A stretch of DNA of 64,000 bases. It comes from Siphonodentalium dalli. Lineage: Eukaryota; Mollusca; Scaphopoda; Gadilida; Siphonodentaliidae. The DNA lies in assembly GCA_032622095.1 (NCBI GenBank), contig CP136066.1, forward strand, positions 130,727,917 to 130,791,916, given 5' to 3'. A program made the position numbers and the translations under genes. Under the pieces are notes generated by a model, which did not search any database, was not told where the DNA came from, and was given only the letters and a program-made list of their open reading frames with translations. Of this stretch, positions 35,589-47,253 are shown piece after piece. How positions within the stretch are numbered: the stretch's first letter is position 1; each line of letters begins with the position of its first letter.

Positions 35589-36680
35589 TCTATACTATAT
35601 ATTTTGAGACTTCGTATATACGTGTGTATGTGTGTGTGTGTGTGTGTACTTCATAGAATCCAAAACGCGTGTACAGATTGAGATCAAATTTCGTATGTAA
35701 GTGTAAAATCTCACCGACACCGCCGTAATCGTGTTTTCGAGAAGCTCTGAGCACCCTTTATCCACTCCCAAATCACCGCAAAGGCACGGCGGGGGTTAAG
35801 GCAATAACGCTCTTTATCTATACCTTATACGGAGGTTTTAACAATAAACGCTCTTTATTGCAATGGACGTGGCTAAACGATACCCCATGCGTCCGATGCG
35901 GATTCCAATGGACGTGGCTAAACGACTGACCCCATGCGTCCGAAATACGGATGCGGACGAAATGCAACTAAAAAGGCAGAATTGATCTAAGAGCTCGAAA
36001 TATTATGCAGAGGGATTTCACGACGGGATTAATTGACTGTCCGCTCTGAAGTTTAGGACGGGGAGGACGGGTACCATGAATTAACTCATTGAAAAACAAA
36101 GAATGCGTTATCTCGCAAACGGGTGGAGCTATCGACTTGAAATTTGCTATGTGAAATTGTGAATGTATCTTGCCCCGGATACAAATTTTATCGGGTCGCC
36201 GAGTCCGTGCGACGCCAGCTTCGCGCATGCGCAGACGAGATCTCGGAAACCGGTGGAGCTATCGACTTGAAATTTGGTATGTGAATGTATCTTGCCCCGG
36301 GTACGAATTTTATCGGGTCGCCGAGCCCGTGCGACGCAAGCTTCGCGCATGCGCAGACCAGATCTCGGAAACGGGTGGAGCTATCGACTTGAAATTTGGT
36401 TAAATTAAAAAAATGTCATGTTTCTGAAACAAAGCCATGAGACGAATGCCGCCAGTGGGGATTTCTACGGGTAAATTTGTCCGCCAGAAACAAAAAAAAT
36501 AATTAAAACAATTTACAATTTAATTAAAACAATTTAAAATAAAAAATAATTAACAATAAAAAAACAATTCAGAAACAAAATATATTAAATTAAAAAAACA
36601 TTAAATTCATATTCAAAAATGTCATGTTTCTGAAACAAAGCCATGGGACGAATGCCGCCAGTGGCGGGCTAACCTGCTAG
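35589..36680 (+). mobile_element. Chimeric Helitron-like unit: family A ends around family B repeats
   Basis: A family A 5' end (TCTATACTATATATTTTGAG) and A 3' end (CTAG at 36677-36680) enclose about two and a half copies of the family B 122-bp unit at about 36117-36400. A duplicate of the A subterminal block 'TGTCATGTTTCTGAAACAAA' occurs at about 36412 and 36619. Confidence 0.7.
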
Positions 36681-37873
36681 TACTATATATTTTGAGACTT
36701 CGTATATATATGTGTGTGTATATATGTGTGTACTTCATAGAATCCAAAACGCGTGTACAGATTCAGATCAAATTTCGTATGTAAGTGTAAAATCCCACCG
36801 ACACCGCCGTAATCGTGTTTTCGAGAAGCTCTGAGCACCCTTTATCCACTCCCAGTCATCGAAATCAGCTCAAACGGCACGGCCGGGGTTAATAACGTCA
36901 TTATATATATATATGAAGTCAGAGTCTCCAAAGTTATACCGGAACAAACACGTGTTTACGTCGTCTTGGGGGTCCACGATGGGAGTCTGACTTCAATGCA
37001 ATGTTATCGCTCGAAACACGTGTTTACTTCGTGTTGAGGTTCACGATGGGAGTCTGACAATTGTTATCGCTCGAAATAGTACATTAGGACGGGAACGGCT
37101 GGACAGATTGAGCTCAAACTTCCTATCTAAAGGTAAAATATCACGTACGATGTCGTCCACGCGTTTTCCAGAAGCTCCGAGCACCCGTACTCCACTCCCA
37201 GTCATAAAAATCAGCTCAAACGGCACGGCCGGGGTTAATAACGTCATTATATATATATATATATACGAAGTCAACGTTAATAGCATCTGCATTGAGTGCA
37301 TTTCCTAGAACGCAACACGTGTTTTACGTCGTCTTGAGGTTCACGATGGGAGTCATTTCAATGCAATGTTATCGCTCGAAACACGTGTTTACTTCGTGTT
37401 GAGGTTCACGATGGGAGTCTGACATTTCAATGCAATGTTATCGCTCGAAATATTATGCAGAAAGGCAGATCTCGGAAACGGGTGGAGCTATCGACCTGAA
37501 ATTTGCTATGTGAATGTATCTTGCACCGGGTACAAATTTTATCGGGTCGCCGAGCCCATGCGACGCCCGTGCAGCGCATGCGCAGACGAGATCTCGGAAA
37601 CGGGTGGAGCTATCGACTTGAAATTTGCTATGTGAATGTATCTTGGGCCGGGTACAAATTTGATCGGGTCGCCGAGCCCGTGCGACGCCAGCTTCGCGCA
37701 TGCGCAGACCAGATCTCGGAAACGGGTGGAGCTACCGGGTACAATTTTTTCTTATTGAAACGCGTGGAGCTAAAAATTAAAAAAATATATAAACAAATGT
37801 CACAATTAACTCATTGAAAAACAAAAAAATGTCATGTTTCGGACAAGCCGCCGGTGGCGGGCTACCCTGCTAG
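36681..37873 (+). mobile_element. Chimeric Helitron-like unit: family A ends around family B repeats
   Basis: Starts TACTATATATTTTGAG (the initial TC is missing) and ends CTAG at 37870-37873. Family B 122-bp units lie at about 37465-37735. It also contains two copies of a block starting CACGTGTTTACTTCGTGTTG. Confidence 0.7.
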
Positions 37874-38616
37874 TCTACTTTATATTTTGAGACTTCCGTA
37901 TATAAATATATATGTGTATATGTACTTTATAGAATCGAAAACGGCTGCACCGATCGAGACCAAACTTCCCATCTAAGGGTAAAACCCCACGGGGAATGGT
38001 CGTCGCGGCGTTTTGGAGAAGCTCCCAGCACCCATTCTCCACTCTCAGTCACAAAAACGGCACTGTGTGGTTAATCGCGTTGATAGTTAAAGAGCGTTCG
38101 TATCCACAGTGTCGTTGATAAAGAGCGTATGCGTGTAATGTGATTCTTACGTCTGGGTCTGGGCCTGTGCGTGTAAGACTGTATCCAGACATGAGCGTGT
38201 TGTGTGACGTACTTAGGGCTTCCTATGAACGGGGGGAGATTTTCATCGGGTCAGTTTTTCTGCCCGAGGTGATCTTCACCTTGAAACGGGTACCCACAAA
38301 TGATATATATGTGTGTGTCCTTTATAGACTCGAACCGATTGAGCTCAAACTTGCTACCTAGGGGAAGTGTCATGGACGGGTTAAATTGTGACCCCGACCT
38401 GACCTTGACCTTGAAAATTATCAATTCAAGGTCAAATCGGGTAAAATTGAAAAACCAAAAAATTAAATTAAAAAATTAAAAAGGCACAATTAACTCATCG
38501 AAAAAAAAAAATTAATTAAAAAATTAATTAAAAAGATTAATTAAAAAGATTAATTAAAAAAATTCAAAATTGTCATGTTTCTGGCGATTGCCGCCAGTGG
38601 CGGGCTAACCTGCTAG
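37874..38616 (+). mobile_element. Helitron-like element, family A, last unit of array 1
   Basis: Starts TCTACTTTATATTTTGAGAC directly after CTAG. It has the standard blocks: ATAGAATCGAAAACGGCTGC near 37930, the 'gttaatcgcgttgatagttaaagagcg' block, the second TATAGACTCGAACC block, the A-rich module, hairpin CCGCC-AGT-GGCGG and CTAG at 38613-38616, followed by T. It is the cleanest complete family A copy in the array. Confidence 0.8.
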
Positions 38617-39220
38617 TAGGTTATAATTTAGAAATAATATGATCAAATTACGATAATGTCATCAAGAATATACTAATAGTATAGCAAAAAGCGCAGTGGA
38701 TTGTTTTTAATCAGTCACGATATTGCGGCATTTCCTTATTTAGACTCGCGCGCTTTATACGTCGGTTGTAAAAACCCATAATTTGGGGCGCCTACAACTT
38801 ACAACTCACAATACGACTCATAGTAATATTCTTTATTTGGTATGTATTACCATATAATAGGTTAGGAGAAAATACTAACTGGATTGAGAAATATTCATCT
38901 CTTTGCAAGAATAATTATATTATGTACACGTTTTCTGTCTGATCATTTCCCCAAACACGGAGTAACGTTGATTAGCTTGCTTTTGAACTGACAGCGGGTA
39001 AATTGGGGCGATTAAAATGCAATTTGGTGTGATTGGAATGCGATTGTTGATTGCGCCAATAATTTTATCTACCCATTCCACAGTGCAACGGAACATTTTC
39101 ATTTTCACGGTAGTTCCAAGTGTTTGTCTATAAACAATCGGTTTTGATGTGTGTTTACATAACCAATGGTACAAACGTGACAATAACATGCAATGTACGC
39201 GATAATTATGATTGGTATAA
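38617..39220. other. No gene recognised
   Basis: About 600 bases of AT-rich sequence between array 1 and the next repeats. Open frames have no domain. Confidence 0.4.
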
Positions 39221-39530
39221 GGTCAAGGTCAGGATCAAGGACACGGTCGCACGTGATATTGGACCCGCCCATATTGTTCCCGGGTAAAAGTAGGCCTGCA
39301 TACCAAATTTGAGTCGGATCGGTCGAGGTCCAGAAACATGCCTATATGAGCGTATATAAGTGAGGTCAAGGTCAAGATCGTGGACACGGTCGCACGTGAG
39401 ATTGGACCCCCCGCCATATTGTTCCCCGGATCAAAGTAGGCCTACATACCAAATTGAGTCGGATCGGTAGAGCAGTTTTCGAGTCTATAAGACACATACA
39501 CACATACACGTGCAGACATACAGAAGTTCC
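39221..39530 (+). repeat. Two-copy tandem repeat, 143-bp unit
   Basis: GGTCAAGGTC at 39221 and 39364 starts two similar units that share GGACACGGTCGCACGTGA, 'ttggacccgcccatattgttcc', 'aaagtaggcct' and GAGTCGGATCGGT. Related units lie at 40943-41140. Confidence 0.85.
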
Positions 39531-40003
39531 AAATTATATAACAGAAGAGTAGGATGTCTGTCAATTCGCGATTACTCCCCCGATTAACAAAAAGTGTGGT
39601 GACTCGGGGCTACCCAGCGGGTGTTAATAACGACGTTAGATTTTCAAAATATGTTAATTTTTTTTTGGGGCTAGATTTTTTGGGGTTAGATGTTTTTTGG
39701 GGTTAGATTCTTTGTCCGATTTGACATCATAAATCAACCATCTAACTGTACGACTTTTATACCAAAATATAATTAGATCGGATCAATGAACAGATTCAAT
39801 TAATTGGAAGTTTTGATGGTCAGGTATATACTTTCAAAAGAGGAAGTTTGAACACCTTTTGAATATTTGTCATAATAAAAAGATTTCTTATCATGTATAG
39901 CGCCAAATCCCAGAGTCGTTATTTCGTGGAAGAATCTGGATTCAGAATCCGAAACAGATTGCGGGGCGGCCCGGGCGGGGCTTAATCGAGATTATTCTAA
40001 TTT

Positions 40004-40370
40004 CTAGGTCAGATTTTGAAATCCACGTGGTCGCCGAACTAGGTTTAAAGTGTGTTTATTGATGAGGGCAAGCATTTCCAACAGCTCCAGATCTCCTGAA
40101 TCAAATTCCGAAGACGTTGTGAAGAACACACACATCTTGTCAGTTGTACAGGGACGTGGCAGACAGGTGTTGGTTGGGGTGTCTCCCCCGAACTTTGGTA
40201 CACTTCCCACAGTTGGAAATGTGATGGCTGACACAACATTATAGTTGGACATTAATTGACACCATACACAAGTTGGAATTGTTCTCATTGATTGATTTTC
40301 CAACCAGTAATATATAGTTGGTAATTTTCCAAACAGAGACACACTGTCGCATTCCACTACAACCTACCTG
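40004..40370 (-). CDS. Unassigned exon-like ORF, Cys-containing
   Basis: About 117 codons open on the minus strand with no ATG. A TGTAG splice-acceptor-like sequence lies just before it, and a TAG stop ends it. It reads ECDSVSLFGKLPTIYYWLEN, then TIPTCVWCQLMSNYNVVSAI, TFPTVGSVPKFGGDTPTNTC and LPRPCTTDKMCVFFTTSSEF. Five to six Cys, aromatic residues and few charges suggest an extracellular protein domain. The exon may continue with a donor before the stop, and no family is recognised. It is the best of the unassigned frames in this part of the window, but no partner exon was found. Confidence 0.35.
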
Positions 40371-40641
40371 GACATAGTATATGTAACCTCACATACCAGA
40401 TTATCGATATACTGTCCGGGGACCCGGGTAACAATGCGAATACCAAAGTTCGCAAGACTAGGGAAACACACTTTATCTTTCAACTTAAAACGTTAATTCC
40501 GTATGGCTTGAATAGGAAGGACTTTTAATTAAGTCACCTCTCCTCTAATTTTCCAATCTTATAGAGGGTGTGTCAGGTTGGATATTTCCAAGGGGGTGCA
40601 AATGGTATTCTGCGAACCTGTGAGTTTGATGTTTGGTTCAA

Positions 40642-40659
40642 GGGGGGGGGGGGGGGGGG
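40642..40659. repeat. G homopolymer (18 nt)
   Basis: An uninterrupted run of 18 G followed by TGCAG. Its length may be unreliable. Confidence 0.9.
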
Positions 40660-40942
40660 TGCAGTTGACCGGAAATTTGAAGGTGCACCCCCACGAGAAC
40701 CATCCAGCTATGTCCCTAGAATCCTAGAATAAGCTTTACATTTGTGTTAGTGCGATTGGGAGATGTAGGTCACGCGCGATCACAAGACAAAAACATTAGC
40801 TACATGGGCAAAGCTTTATTTCAAACTAATCCACAACACGTTGGCCAAAAAGATTCTTTGTTTCGGCACTACAGAGACCATTGTGCAAAATAACTGCATT
40901 CGATCGGTCCAGAAACATGCCTATATGAGCGTATGTGAGTGA

Positions 40943-41140
40943 GGTCAAGGTCAAGGTCAAGACACGGTCGCACGTGAAATTTGACCCGCCCATATAGTTT
41001 CTCGGGATCAAAGTAGGCCTAAACATACAAAATTTGAGTCGGTTCGGTCGAGATCCAGAAACATGCCTATATGAGCAAGGTCAAGGTCAAGGACACGACC
41101 GCACGTGAAATTGGACCAGCCCATACATTTTGTTCACGTT
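40943..41140 (+). repeat. Repeat units related to 39221-39530
   Basis: One complete and one partial unit with the same GGTCAAGGTC, CACGGTCGCACGTGA and GAGTCGGTTCGGTCGAGAT phrases. The two blocks flank about 1.4 kb that contains the ORF at 40004-40370. Confidence 0.8.
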
Positions 41141-41749
41141 TAACATTGTATATATTTTTTATACATACTACAAGAAGAGTCCCATGTCGGCTTTCTTGGA
41201 AAATCACAAAACATCTGAACAACAAAGTTTCTTTTAATATACCATTCCATTTGACGGTAATCCACATTTATTATACATCGAACCAACGTCAATAAATTAT
41301 TAGCGTGTAGAACTAGCCTGAAAATTTTTCAATTACAATTTAATTTTAATTCATGAAAATGTCTGGTAGAAATCAACCCTTCCTTCGCTTGGATCACAAA
41401 TTCCCGCTTATATCGGGGTTAGAACTTATTAGAAACAGCCTCGATAATGAGCCATGCACCTTATATATTGACTGGACCAACGTGTGAGCCTACGTAAAGT
41501 ATGTACCGCATTGAGTTTTGCGATCCCTAATATAACTGAACATGGTATAGGATAATCTCAGTAGAACATTTCCTCTCACCAGATCTCTATGACACAAAAA
41601 AACGTCGTTACTTTCTCAATTTCGGAAAAGATTATATAGCACATCCGATGCGCGCTATAGCAACTGCCATATTCGAGGGGAGATCCAGTGGATATAGCAT
41701 ATCTGTCATCTCCATTCGTCGTCGATAATTCAGAAAAAGGTTAAAAATA

Positions 41750-41875
41750 AATTAAATTTTTGAGACAGTGCAAATGTTTTTGGTATTGGGTGGGAATAGA
41801 ACCCCGGCCCATGACGGCGAGCGCGCCTTGCGACTCAAAGTCCGACGTCAATACCACATGGCCACCGAAGCAACC
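41750..41875 (-). mobile_element. tRNA-derived SINE, copy 1
   Basis: The tRNA-like part (41782-41871, 90 nt) begins GCTTCGGTGGCC on the minus strand and has a degenerate B box (GGTTCTATTCC). The tail below it is a short unique segment ending in AT-rich sequence (about 41750-41781). It matches copy 2 at 43100-43224 in layout and length. The length and long variable region suggest a class II tRNA (Leu/Ser type) ancestor. Confidence 0.75.
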
Positions 41876-41884
41876 CCAAAAAAG

Positions 41885-42662
41885 GAAGCTCGAATCCAGC
41901 TATACATATTTTGACAGGAGTACTACCTGTAGAAGCAACCATCGATACCAAAGCGCTTATCTTCTTCCACAACATAATTATGTCGACTGCCCTCAAACAG
42001 TATTGAAAGAAGATTAGCTGCACGACAATTATTATTGAAAGACTCATCCAGTTATAGCTGGTTTGCTGCCATCAGACAAGTATTATTCAAATACAAACTT
42101 CCATCGCCCATCAATCTACTAGAACAACCATATAATAAAGACCAATGGAAGACACAAGTGAAAACTGCAATTAATACATATTGGATCGAACGAGCTATAA
42201 GCTGTGCCAGATTATATCCATCTCTCAACTTATTAAACATCGAGGCTTATAAATCCGGACGTCATCATCCAGTTCTTAACATCATTGGGAATCCTGTGAG
42301 AGCCATTCCACGTCTCAACACTACCCTGCGACTAGTAACTGGAACATACCGACTTGAATCAATGAAGAAGAAATATGACAAGGCATCTGCCGGTATCTGC
42401 AAGCTGTGTAAAGTAGAAGAGGAAACAACACCTCATTTCATCCTTAGATGCTCAGCATTTAGTCATATAAGAAGAGAGTGCTTCCTTTCAATTTGAAACA
42501 GAATACAACAATATGTTTAACAACCAATTTAAAGACCGAAGTGACAATGAGAAAATATCAAGAATACTGGATATATCCAACACAAGAAAAGACGATGGTA
42601 AAGAAGAGGCAACCAAAATAAATGTACTTCAACTTCATGCTGCAATGCAGACTCTGCCATAG
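41885..42662 (+). pseudogene. LINE C-terminal fragment
   Basis: Frame 1 reads EARIQLYI, then LTGVLPVEATIDTKALIFFH. Frame 2 (42035-42496) reads SWFAAIRQVLFKYKLPSPIN, TAINTYWIERAISCARLYPS, RLNTTLRLVTGTYRLES and CKLCKVEEETTPHFILRCSA, a CxxC...H...C zinc-like motif. Frame 3 ends FNNQFKDRSDNEKISRILDI and TKINVLQLHAAMQTLP at a stop at 42660. This is the usual C terminus of a CR1/RTE-like polyprotein ('R...G.Y.L.S', 'C.LC..EEE...HF.L.C'). It has at least two frameshifts and no RT core, and lies just beside SINE copy 1. It is not closely similar to the other LINEs in this window. Confidence 0.75.
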
Positions 42663-42943
42663 ATTACACATGCAGCGAGTGATTTTACTGGGGGTATAGC
42701 AAAGCATATCTACGACTGTATATACATGTAATTAACTCATTAAAACTCCCGATGGATCCTGGTCATGTACGACATATCTATTTAATCGTTTACAGATAAT
42801 CATATACATAGTTAGGAACATACTCAAACCACGTTCTGGGGTTGGTCAATGCTGGCCGTAAAGACACAGAAGATGTAAGATGTAAGAATGGCCGCTGTAT
42901 TCTGACGTCGCACTTAGGACACTATATGCACATTTTAAGGTCT

Positions 42944-42946
<3 letters not shown>

Positions 42947-42986
<40 letters not shown>
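42947..42986. repeat. (TA)n microsatellite
   Basis: About 40 bases of near-perfect AT repeats. Confidence 0.9.
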
Positions 42987-42990
<4 letters not shown>

Positions 42991-43099
42991 TATAGCAGAA
43001 CAGTAGCAATGTTATATTGTATGCCTCCGAAACATGCCGAGCATTGCTATTTGAACATGCTTGGGACTATACAACACACCAGGTGCCTATTTTTAGAAG

Positions 43100-43224
43100 C
43101 AAATTAAATTTTTGAGACAGTGCAAATTTTTTTTGGTATTGGGTGGGATTCGAACCACGGCCCATGACGGCGAGCGCGCCTTGTGACTCAAAGTCCGACG
43201 TCAATACCACACGGCCACCGAAGC
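43100..43224 (-). mobile_element. tRNA-derived SINE, copy 2
   Basis: The tRNA-like part is 43135-43224. The A box (TGGCCGTGTGG) and a perfect B box (GGTTCGAATCC) are on the minus strand, and the same tail as copy 1 ends in AAATTTAATTT. Polymerase III could transcribe this copy. The acceptor arms do not pair well, so I do not call it a tRNA gene. Confidence 0.8.
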
Positions 43225-43319
43225 AAAAGTGGGGTATCCTCCACATATGTCATATGGAGATTCATATATATATATGCTTATATTAACGGAACACGGGTGC
43301 ACGATTATATATATATCTA

Positions 43320-46300
43320 CTAGCAGGGTTACCCGGCGTTGCCCAGGTTAAAGTAATGTGAAACCCTCTGCATATTATGGATATATGATGGGAATAGAGG
43401 ATACTCTTGTTCAAAGCGTTACACATATTCTCATAATGATATACCCAAATAGCGTCTTTAAATCACATGATTTGATTCCTCGTATCGTGGATAAGAATGT
43501 GTATCAATTTGGTGCAAATTGGAGCTAAAATTATTTTTATCAATGTTGGTGCCCACTGCCCCTCTCCCTTTCAGTGCACCCCTGACTCGAATGACGCAAA
43601 TTTTGACAGCTTCAAGCCACCCCATTAGACTCCTGATACCGTGTGGATGATATTATATAAGTTTTTGTATAAAATTGGCGAGTGTACAAATTCGTATCAA
43701 ATTTATGGCCCCCATATCTCTCATCCAAACAGCACCAATTTGGCGTATCTAAACCACACGATTAGTTTCTCGTATCACGGAGAATATGTATCAATCTGGT
43801 GGAAATCAGCGCTAAACATATTGTTCGTCTTTTTTGCGTTCCTCTGAACCCTATATGCATCATGACTCGAATGGCCCCACTTGTGACAGCTTGTGACATC
43901 CTTAAACCACACAATTAGACTCCTGATAAACCAATTTTGATCAAAGTTAGTGCCCACTAACCCCCATCTCTCACCCAAAAAAACAGCACCAACATGGCGT
44001 CTTAAAATTACACGATAAGACTCCTCGTATTTTGGATGAGAATGCGTATCACTTTGGTGGAAATTGGTGCTAAAATTATTACGTATCAATTTTGGTGCCC
44101 CTCTGCCTTTCAGTTCAACCCTGACTCGAATGACACCACTTTTGACATATTTAGATTCCTTTTCTCACGGAGAAGAATATTTATCAATTTGGTGGAAATC
44201 GACGCTAAAATTCGTTTTATCAATTTTGGCGCCCCTCTCCCCTTCCGTGCACCCCTGACGCGAATGGCGCAACGTTTGACATATTTAAACAACACCATTA
44301 GATTCCTCATATCATGGGCATGATTATATAAAAGTTTGATGGCAATCGGCGGCAAACATTTTTAATACGCCTCCCCTGTTCTGCCCCTGAACGGCGTCAC
44401 TTTAGAAAATTCTAACCCACACCATTATCTTTCTAGTAAAAAGTTACCCCTAGTAGACCGTTTGGTGCCATCTAGATGGTCCCTCGGCGCTAAACTTAGT
44501 TTATATATTTTTGTGCCCCTCTCCCCTTCCGTGCATCCCTGACTCGAACTGTGCCACTCTTGATATATTTAAACCACACCATCAGATTCCTTATATCAAG
44601 TTTCGTGGCAATCGGCGACAAATTTTGTTTCTGCCCCTCCCCCTTTTCTGCCCCTGACAACAACGGCCTCATTTTATAAAATCCTAACCCTCACCATTAT
44701 CTTTCTCGTAAAAAGTTACCCCTAGTAGACCCCTTTGGTGTCGTCTAGATGGCCCCCTGTGAATTATATAGAACACAGACAGACAGACAGACAGACAGAC
44801 ATTCGCAAATATAGATATAGATATGTGCGAATGTCTGTCTGTGTTCTATAGAAATTCACAGGGGACCATCTAGGTGACACCAAAGGGGTATACTAGGGGT
44901 AACTTTTTACGAGAAAGATAATGGTGCGGGTCAGAATTTTCTAAAGGGACGCCGTTGTTGTCAGGGGAAGAAAAGGGGAAGGGGCAGAATTTTGTTTTGT
45001 CGCCGATTGCCACGAAACTTACATATAATAATCCCCATGATATGAAGAATCTAATGGTGTGGTTTAAATATGTCAAAAGTGGCGTCGTTCGAGTCAGGGA
45101 TGTACGGAAGGGGAGAGGCACCAAAATTGATAAAACTAATCTTAGCGCCGATTTCCACCAAATTGATATATATTTTTCTTCATGATACAAGGAATCTATA
45201 ATTGTGCGATTTAAAGATGCCAAATTGGTGTCGTTTGGATGAGAGATTGGGTGTGGGGTGGGCACTAAATTTGATAAGAATGGGTTTAGTCGCTGATTGC
45301 CACCACACTTATACAAAATCATCCCCATGGTATGAGGAGTCTAATGGTGTGGTTTAAATTGGTCAAAAGTGGCCTCATTCCAGTCAGGGGTGCACTGAAA
45401 GGGAGAGGGCCACCAAAATTGATACACAATATTTATTAGCGCCAATTTCCACAAAATTGATACATGTTCTCATCCATGATACGAGGAATCTAATTGTGTG
45501 ATTTAAAAACGCCATATTGGTGCTGTTTGGGTGAGAGATGGGGAGGGAGGGGGGGGGGGTGTGGGCACCAAATTTGATAAAAATTGTTTAGTCGCCGATT
45601 GGCACCAAACTTATAAATAATCATCTCCATGATATCAGGAATGTAATTGTGTGGTCTAAGGATGTCACAAGTGGGGCCATTCGAGTCAGATGTGCATAGA
45701 GGTGAGAGGGACACCAAAAATGATAACAATATGTTTAGCGCCGATTTCCACCAGATTGATACATATTCTTTAGATACACCAAATTGGTGCCGTTTGGGTT
45801 AGAGATATGGGGACCTTAAATCTGATACGAATTTGTATACTCGCCAATTTTCACCAATTTTATATATATGCGTCTTCATAATGAGTCTACGTATGTGGTT
45901 TAATGGTGACAAAAATGGCGCCGCTTAAGTCTGAAATATAGGGACGGGAGGGTCACCAAAACTAATACAAAATATTTTCAGTACCAATTACCATCAAATT
46001 CATACACGTTCTTCTCAAATGATACGAGGAATCAAAACGTGCTGTCTGTCTTTCTGTCTGTATGTGTTCTATATATAACTGCACGGGTTACAATCGAGAT
46101 GGCACCAAGGCGGTTTAAGAGGGGTAACTTTTACGAAGAAGATGTTGATGCGGGATAAAAACATTTCTAAAGTGACGCTATTGGTGTCAGGGGAAGAAAA
46201 AGGGGAAGGGCGGCAAAATTAAAAACATATGGTGAAATAGTTCCACAATCGTTTCTTTCATTTTTTAGAACAGACTCATCGACTAATATAAACAACTCAA

Positions 46301-46853
46301 AATCTGGCTCGGTGTCGGGCATATGTAGCTGATATACACGCATAGCAACATTTATTTAAAACTGAGAATATTTCGTCAATATATAGCGCCATGAACAGAG
46401 GAGCACCTGGACATTTCTTTAAAACATCTGTATCTTCATGGAGATATGATAGCCAGGTGTCCACAAAATCTTTGTCTAACCCACTAGATTGATTGATACA
46501 TCTCTATATATGTAAAACCTAATTGTCGTCTTTTATGTTTGCGATCTAATGTATTTATGACGTTCATGTTTTATGTCATAACGTCTCACGTTTTCGCAGT
46601 TGTAAATGAATAAATACTTCTTTATTGGTGGAACGGATTAATCGCGATAAACAAAATGACAATCGACACGGGGAGCCACTACTTATATCCCATGTTTAAG
46701 AATCACGTTTTGTGATGCTATTTGAATATACAATTTATGAGAATACGTGTGTAACACTTTGAACAAGAGTAATCTCTATTCCCAACAAATATCCACAGCA
46801 TGCAGAGGGTTTCACATCACTTTAACCTGAGCAACACCGGGTAACCCTGCTAG
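43320..46853. mobile_element. Family C Helitron-like pair joined 5' to 5' (3.5-kb palindromic structure)
   Basis: Left end: CTAG at 43320-43323 then CAGGGTTACCCGGCGTTGCC. Right end: AACACCGGGTAACCCTGCTAG, finishing at 46850-46853, followed by T. Each is a hairpin (CCxGG...CCGGG) a few bases before CTAG, the Helitron 3' signature, so there are two outward 3' ends. The mirror point is near 44812, where GACAGACAGACAG tracts and TATAGATATAGATATG meet. Both arms consist of imperfect modules of about 120-250 bp with the phrases ACCCCTGACTCGAATGGC, AAACCACACCATTAGATTCC and 'tcaatttggtggaaat'. The left arm is about 1.5 kb and the right about 2.0 kb. No Rep/helicase gene is seen. Confidence 0.7.
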
Positions 46854-47089
46854 TATATACTATCCACGTTATAGAACAAAGCAAAACCATTAACAATCTA
46901 AATTGGCGTCATTACGACGTACCGTATCTGATTCTAGGCGTCGACAATTTAAGTCATATGAGCTCGATGCTTTAGTTTTCGAAAATGCCATATATTGAAA
47001 CAATTGCTTGGCTGAAGCTTTAAATAGCAATACAAATAGTGCGCCAGTTATAAGAAATTTTGAAAAAGATTAATTACTGATAAGTACAT
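46854..47089. other. Short stretch without recognised feature
   Basis: AT-rich sequence between the family C pair and the LINE tail. Confidence 0.4.
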
Positions 47090-47119
47090 AAGATAAGATA
47101 AGATAAGATAAGATAAGAT
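47090..47119. repeat. (AGATA)n microsatellite, likely the LINE 3' tail
   Basis: About six AGATA units. It lies just 3' (minus-strand sense) of the LINE fragment at 47254-47502 and probably represents its simple-repeat tail, (TCTTA)n in the LINE sense. Confidence 0.8.
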
Positions 47120-47253
47120 TTAATGCAAAATACACCCAAATGGGCAGTTGCACATATAATAAATACAACATATATCAACATAAAGAATAATTTAACATGA
47201 GTAATCACATACGATATGCATATACGTTCTCGTGAATTTACTGTCATAAAATC

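Noticed and set aside
43135-43224. tRNA gene on the minus strand
   Set aside because: A and B boxes are present, but the acceptor arms do not pair well and a second copy with an identical tail lies at 41782; this is a tRNA-derived SINE.
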